Shown here in pieces: positions 5,555-6,646 of a stretch of DNA of 6,646 nucleotides (the first letter of the stretch is position 1; every line of letters starts with the position of its first letter). The stretch is taken from NCBI GenBank assembly GCA_900544475.1, contig UQVU01000101.1:1-6646 (forward strand), written 5' to 3'. The DNA is from an uncultured Butyricicoccus sp. (GTDB taxonomy: Bacteria > Bacillota > Clostridia > Oscillospirales > Butyricicoccaceae). A program made the position numbers and the translations under genes. The notes below the pieces were generated by a model. That model worked only from the letters and a program-made list of their open reading frames with translations, made no database searches and was not told the DNA's origin.

Positions 5555-5858
5555 ACGCCTCGCGGCCTTTCTCGATGCCGTATGCGAGCCGCTGTTCTGG
5601 CCGCCGTACCGCCGCCGTGTGCGCCGCGAGCTTACCGACCACATACTTTCCCGCGCGGCGCTTCTCGAACGCTCTGCGGGCTGCTCACACGCCGAAGCGG
5701 TCTGTCTGGCTGTTCTCGCCATGGGCGAACCGCACGCGCTCGGTCTGCGGCTGCGCCGCTCGCGGTTTCCGCTGCGCGGACTGCTGCTGACGCTGCTGAC
5801 CTGCCTTGTCTGGACCGCAATCGCCGCCTGCCTGCTCTATCTGCTGTGCCGCGTGTAA
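5538..5858 (+). CDS. Short HAAS-type (permease prefix) membrane protein
   Basis: The protein is 106 residues. Residues 3-73 are helical and resemble the HAAS/permease-prefix domain found next to PadR: FLDAVCEPLFW, YRRRVRRELTDHI at 24-36, then an AxxxG loop, HAEAVCLAVLAMGEPHALGLRL at 51-72. One hydrophobic helix follows at about 80-103 (GLLLTLLTCLVWTAIAACLLYL), after which the protein ends. Family members usually carry several helices or a fused permease, so this copy is minimal. The GTG at 5538 is chosen because AGGAGGTG at 5524-5531 sits at ideal distance. The upstream in-frame TTG at 5517 and GTG at 5529 would precede or overlap that site. It overlaps padR by 17 bases, suggesting coupled translation. 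Its job is inferred to be a membrane partner of the PadR circuit; no enzymatic motif is visible. Confidence 0.72.
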   Translation: MHEENERLAAFLDAVCEPLFWPPYRRRVRRELTDHILSRAALLERSAGCSHAEAVCLAVLAMGEPHALGLRLRRSRFPLRGLLLTLLTCLVWTAIAACLLYLLCRV

Positions 5859-6010
5859 AAACATAGATGAACGGATACGCCCAATCGGCTTTCCGGAAGC
5901 ATATCTTGAGCAGGCGGAGTATCCGCTTCCGCTCGCCATGCAGAAAAAGCCTCCGTATGTTCCCTTTCCGGTTCATACGGAGGTATCTTTTTGCAGAAAA
6001 CGCCTGTGTC
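5859..6010. other. Convergent intergenic region with long-looped inverted repeat
   Basis: This gap lies between the ends of the HAAS gene and the cardiolipin synthase gene. CGGATAC at 5872-5878 can pair with GTATCCG at 5919-5925 around a 40-base loop that itself contains GCTTTCCGGAAGC, a small hairpin. A bidirectional terminator completes the region. One plus-strand frame reads plausibly protein-like (IDERIRPIGFPEAYLEQ) but has no start codon or ribosome binding site. Confidence 0.35.
5950..5992. terminator. Bidirectional rho-independent terminator
   Basis: CCTCCGTATG at 5950-5959 pairs over ten bases with CATACGGAGG at 5974-5983. Five T at 5988-5992 follow on the plus strand, and the minus strand has CTTTTTC immediately after the stem (complement of 5943-5949). 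It therefore can end both the padR-HAAS operon and the leftward cardiolipin synthase gene, whose stop lies 18 bases away. Confidence 0.88.
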
Positions 6011-6646
6011 TTACAGCAGCGGCGCGAACAGACGCAGCACGCTCGCCGCGATGGATTGCAGCCACGGCACGCGGCGCAGCCATGCGTCGTTGATTGCGCG
6101 GCTGACGTTGATGGTTTCCAGAATGTCCTGCTTGACGGCCGCCACGACCGAGCTGTTATAGAAGCAGGTCGCGCACTCGAAATGCAGGAAGAACGAGCGG
6201 AAATCCATGTTGATCGTGCCGACAACTGCGGTATCGTCGTCCGAAACGATGGTTTTCGCGTGCAGAAAGCCGGGACGGTACTCGTATATTTTGACGCCCG
6301 CGCGGTGGAGCTGCTGATAGTACGAGCGCGTAATCATGTAGACGAGCTTCTTGTCCGGAATGCCCGGCGTCAGGATGCGGACGTCCACGCCCGACTGCGC
6401 CGCGATGGTCAGCGCGGTGATCATCTCGTTGTCGAGCACGAGGTACGGCGTTGTGATATAGACGTACTTGCGTGCGTTGTGGATGATCTGGAGGTAGGTG
6501 GACTCACCGATGTTCAGATCGTCGAGCGGCGAGTCGGCGAAGGGCTGCACCCAGCCGTCCTGCGGCAGCTTGACCGTCGGGAGATAGCTTTCGAAATTCG
6601 TGATCTTCTCGCCCGTGACGTACTCCCACATCTGGAGAAAGAGCGA
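6011..6646 (-). CDS. cls: Cardiolipin synthase, C-terminal part (cut by window edge)
   Basis: Bacterial cardiolipin synthases of the phospholipase D superfamily condense two phosphatidylglycerol molecules into cardiolipin and glycerol at the membrane. The 211 residues present cover the C-terminal half. SLFLQMWEYVTGEK opens the fragment, with the first five codons running to the window edge and the ATG at 6631-6629 internal. DSPLDD and the STYLQIIHNARKYVYITTPYLVLD region follow. The second HKD catalytic motif is HAKTIVSDDDTAVVGTINMD, with its His codon at 6262-6260 and the HxK(x)4D pattern intact. The C-terminus SVLRLFAPLL is typical and amphipathic. The N-terminal membrane helices and first HKD motif lie beyond the window. 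Full members are about 480-510 residues. The stop is followed by a shared bidirectional terminator. Confidence 0.92.
   Translation of the reverse strand, partial: SLFLQMWEYVTGEKITNFESYLPTVKLPQDGWVQPFADSPLDDLNIGESTYLQIIHNARKYVYITTPYLVLDNEMITALTIAAQSGVDVRILTPGIPDKKLVYMITRSYYQQLHRAGVKIYEYRPGFLHAKTIVSDDDTAVVGTINMDFRSFFLHFECATCFYNSSVVAAVKQDILETINVSRAINDAWLRRVPWLQSIAASVLRLFAPLL

Noticed and set aside
5632..6225. Minus-strand frame of 197 codons across the HAAS gene and cardiolipin synthase end
   Set aside because: It overlaps two supported genes and a bidirectional terminator, and is Arg/Ser/Ala-rich as expected for a shadow frame.

Overview
The window looks like a chromosomal segment from a moderately GC-rich Firmicute of the class Clostridia; an Oscillospirales/Butyricicoccaceae-type gut organism is my best guess, from gene style only. 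The reasons are near-consensus sigma-A promoters with 17-nt spacers, strong AGGAG-type ribosome binding sites, rho-independent terminators after most units, and Firmicute-style versions of PadR/HAAS, DUF134, COG2426 and cardiolipin synthase. No tRNA, rRNA, CRISPR array, insertion sequence or phage gene was recognised.

Layout. (1) Positions 1-169, minus strand: the N-terminus of argininosuccinate synthase (argG), with its own promoter reading leftward. (2) Positions 170-654: a long spacer holding the argG promoter, an AT-rich palindrome, a pyrimidine-rich stretch with no convincing gene, and the pncB promoter with a palindrome just downstream of the predicted transcription start. (3) Positions 655-2094, plus: nicotinate phosphoribosyltransferase (pncB), followed by a terminator. 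(4) Positions 2354-3535, plus: a 12-helix major facilitator of the FucP-like type, followed by a strong terminator. (5) Positions 3689-4456, plus: one reading frame joining a DUF134 DNA-binding domain to a NifX-like cofactor-binding domain with a His/Cys-rich tail. A textbook ribosome binding site and ATG sit exactly at the domain junction. (6) Positions 4553-5044, minus: a small COG2426 ('small multidrug export') membrane protein with a TTG start. (7) Positions 5204-5858, plus: a PadR repressor overlapping a short HAAS-type membrane protein. (8) Positions 6011-6646, minus: the C-terminal half of a cardiolipin synthase, cut by the window edge.

Most of these are independent single-gene housekeeping units: arginine synthesis, NAD salvage, a transporter, membrane lipid synthesis. 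They do not form one pathway. Two regulatory-looking units stand out. The PadR-HAAS pair is a common Firmicute envelope-stress or differentiation module, here with a very short HAAS protein. The DUF134-NifX fusion is the most unusual object, because its sequence suggests one mRNA may yield both a fused regulator-sensor and the free sensor domain. I see no convincing complete new defence or mobile system.
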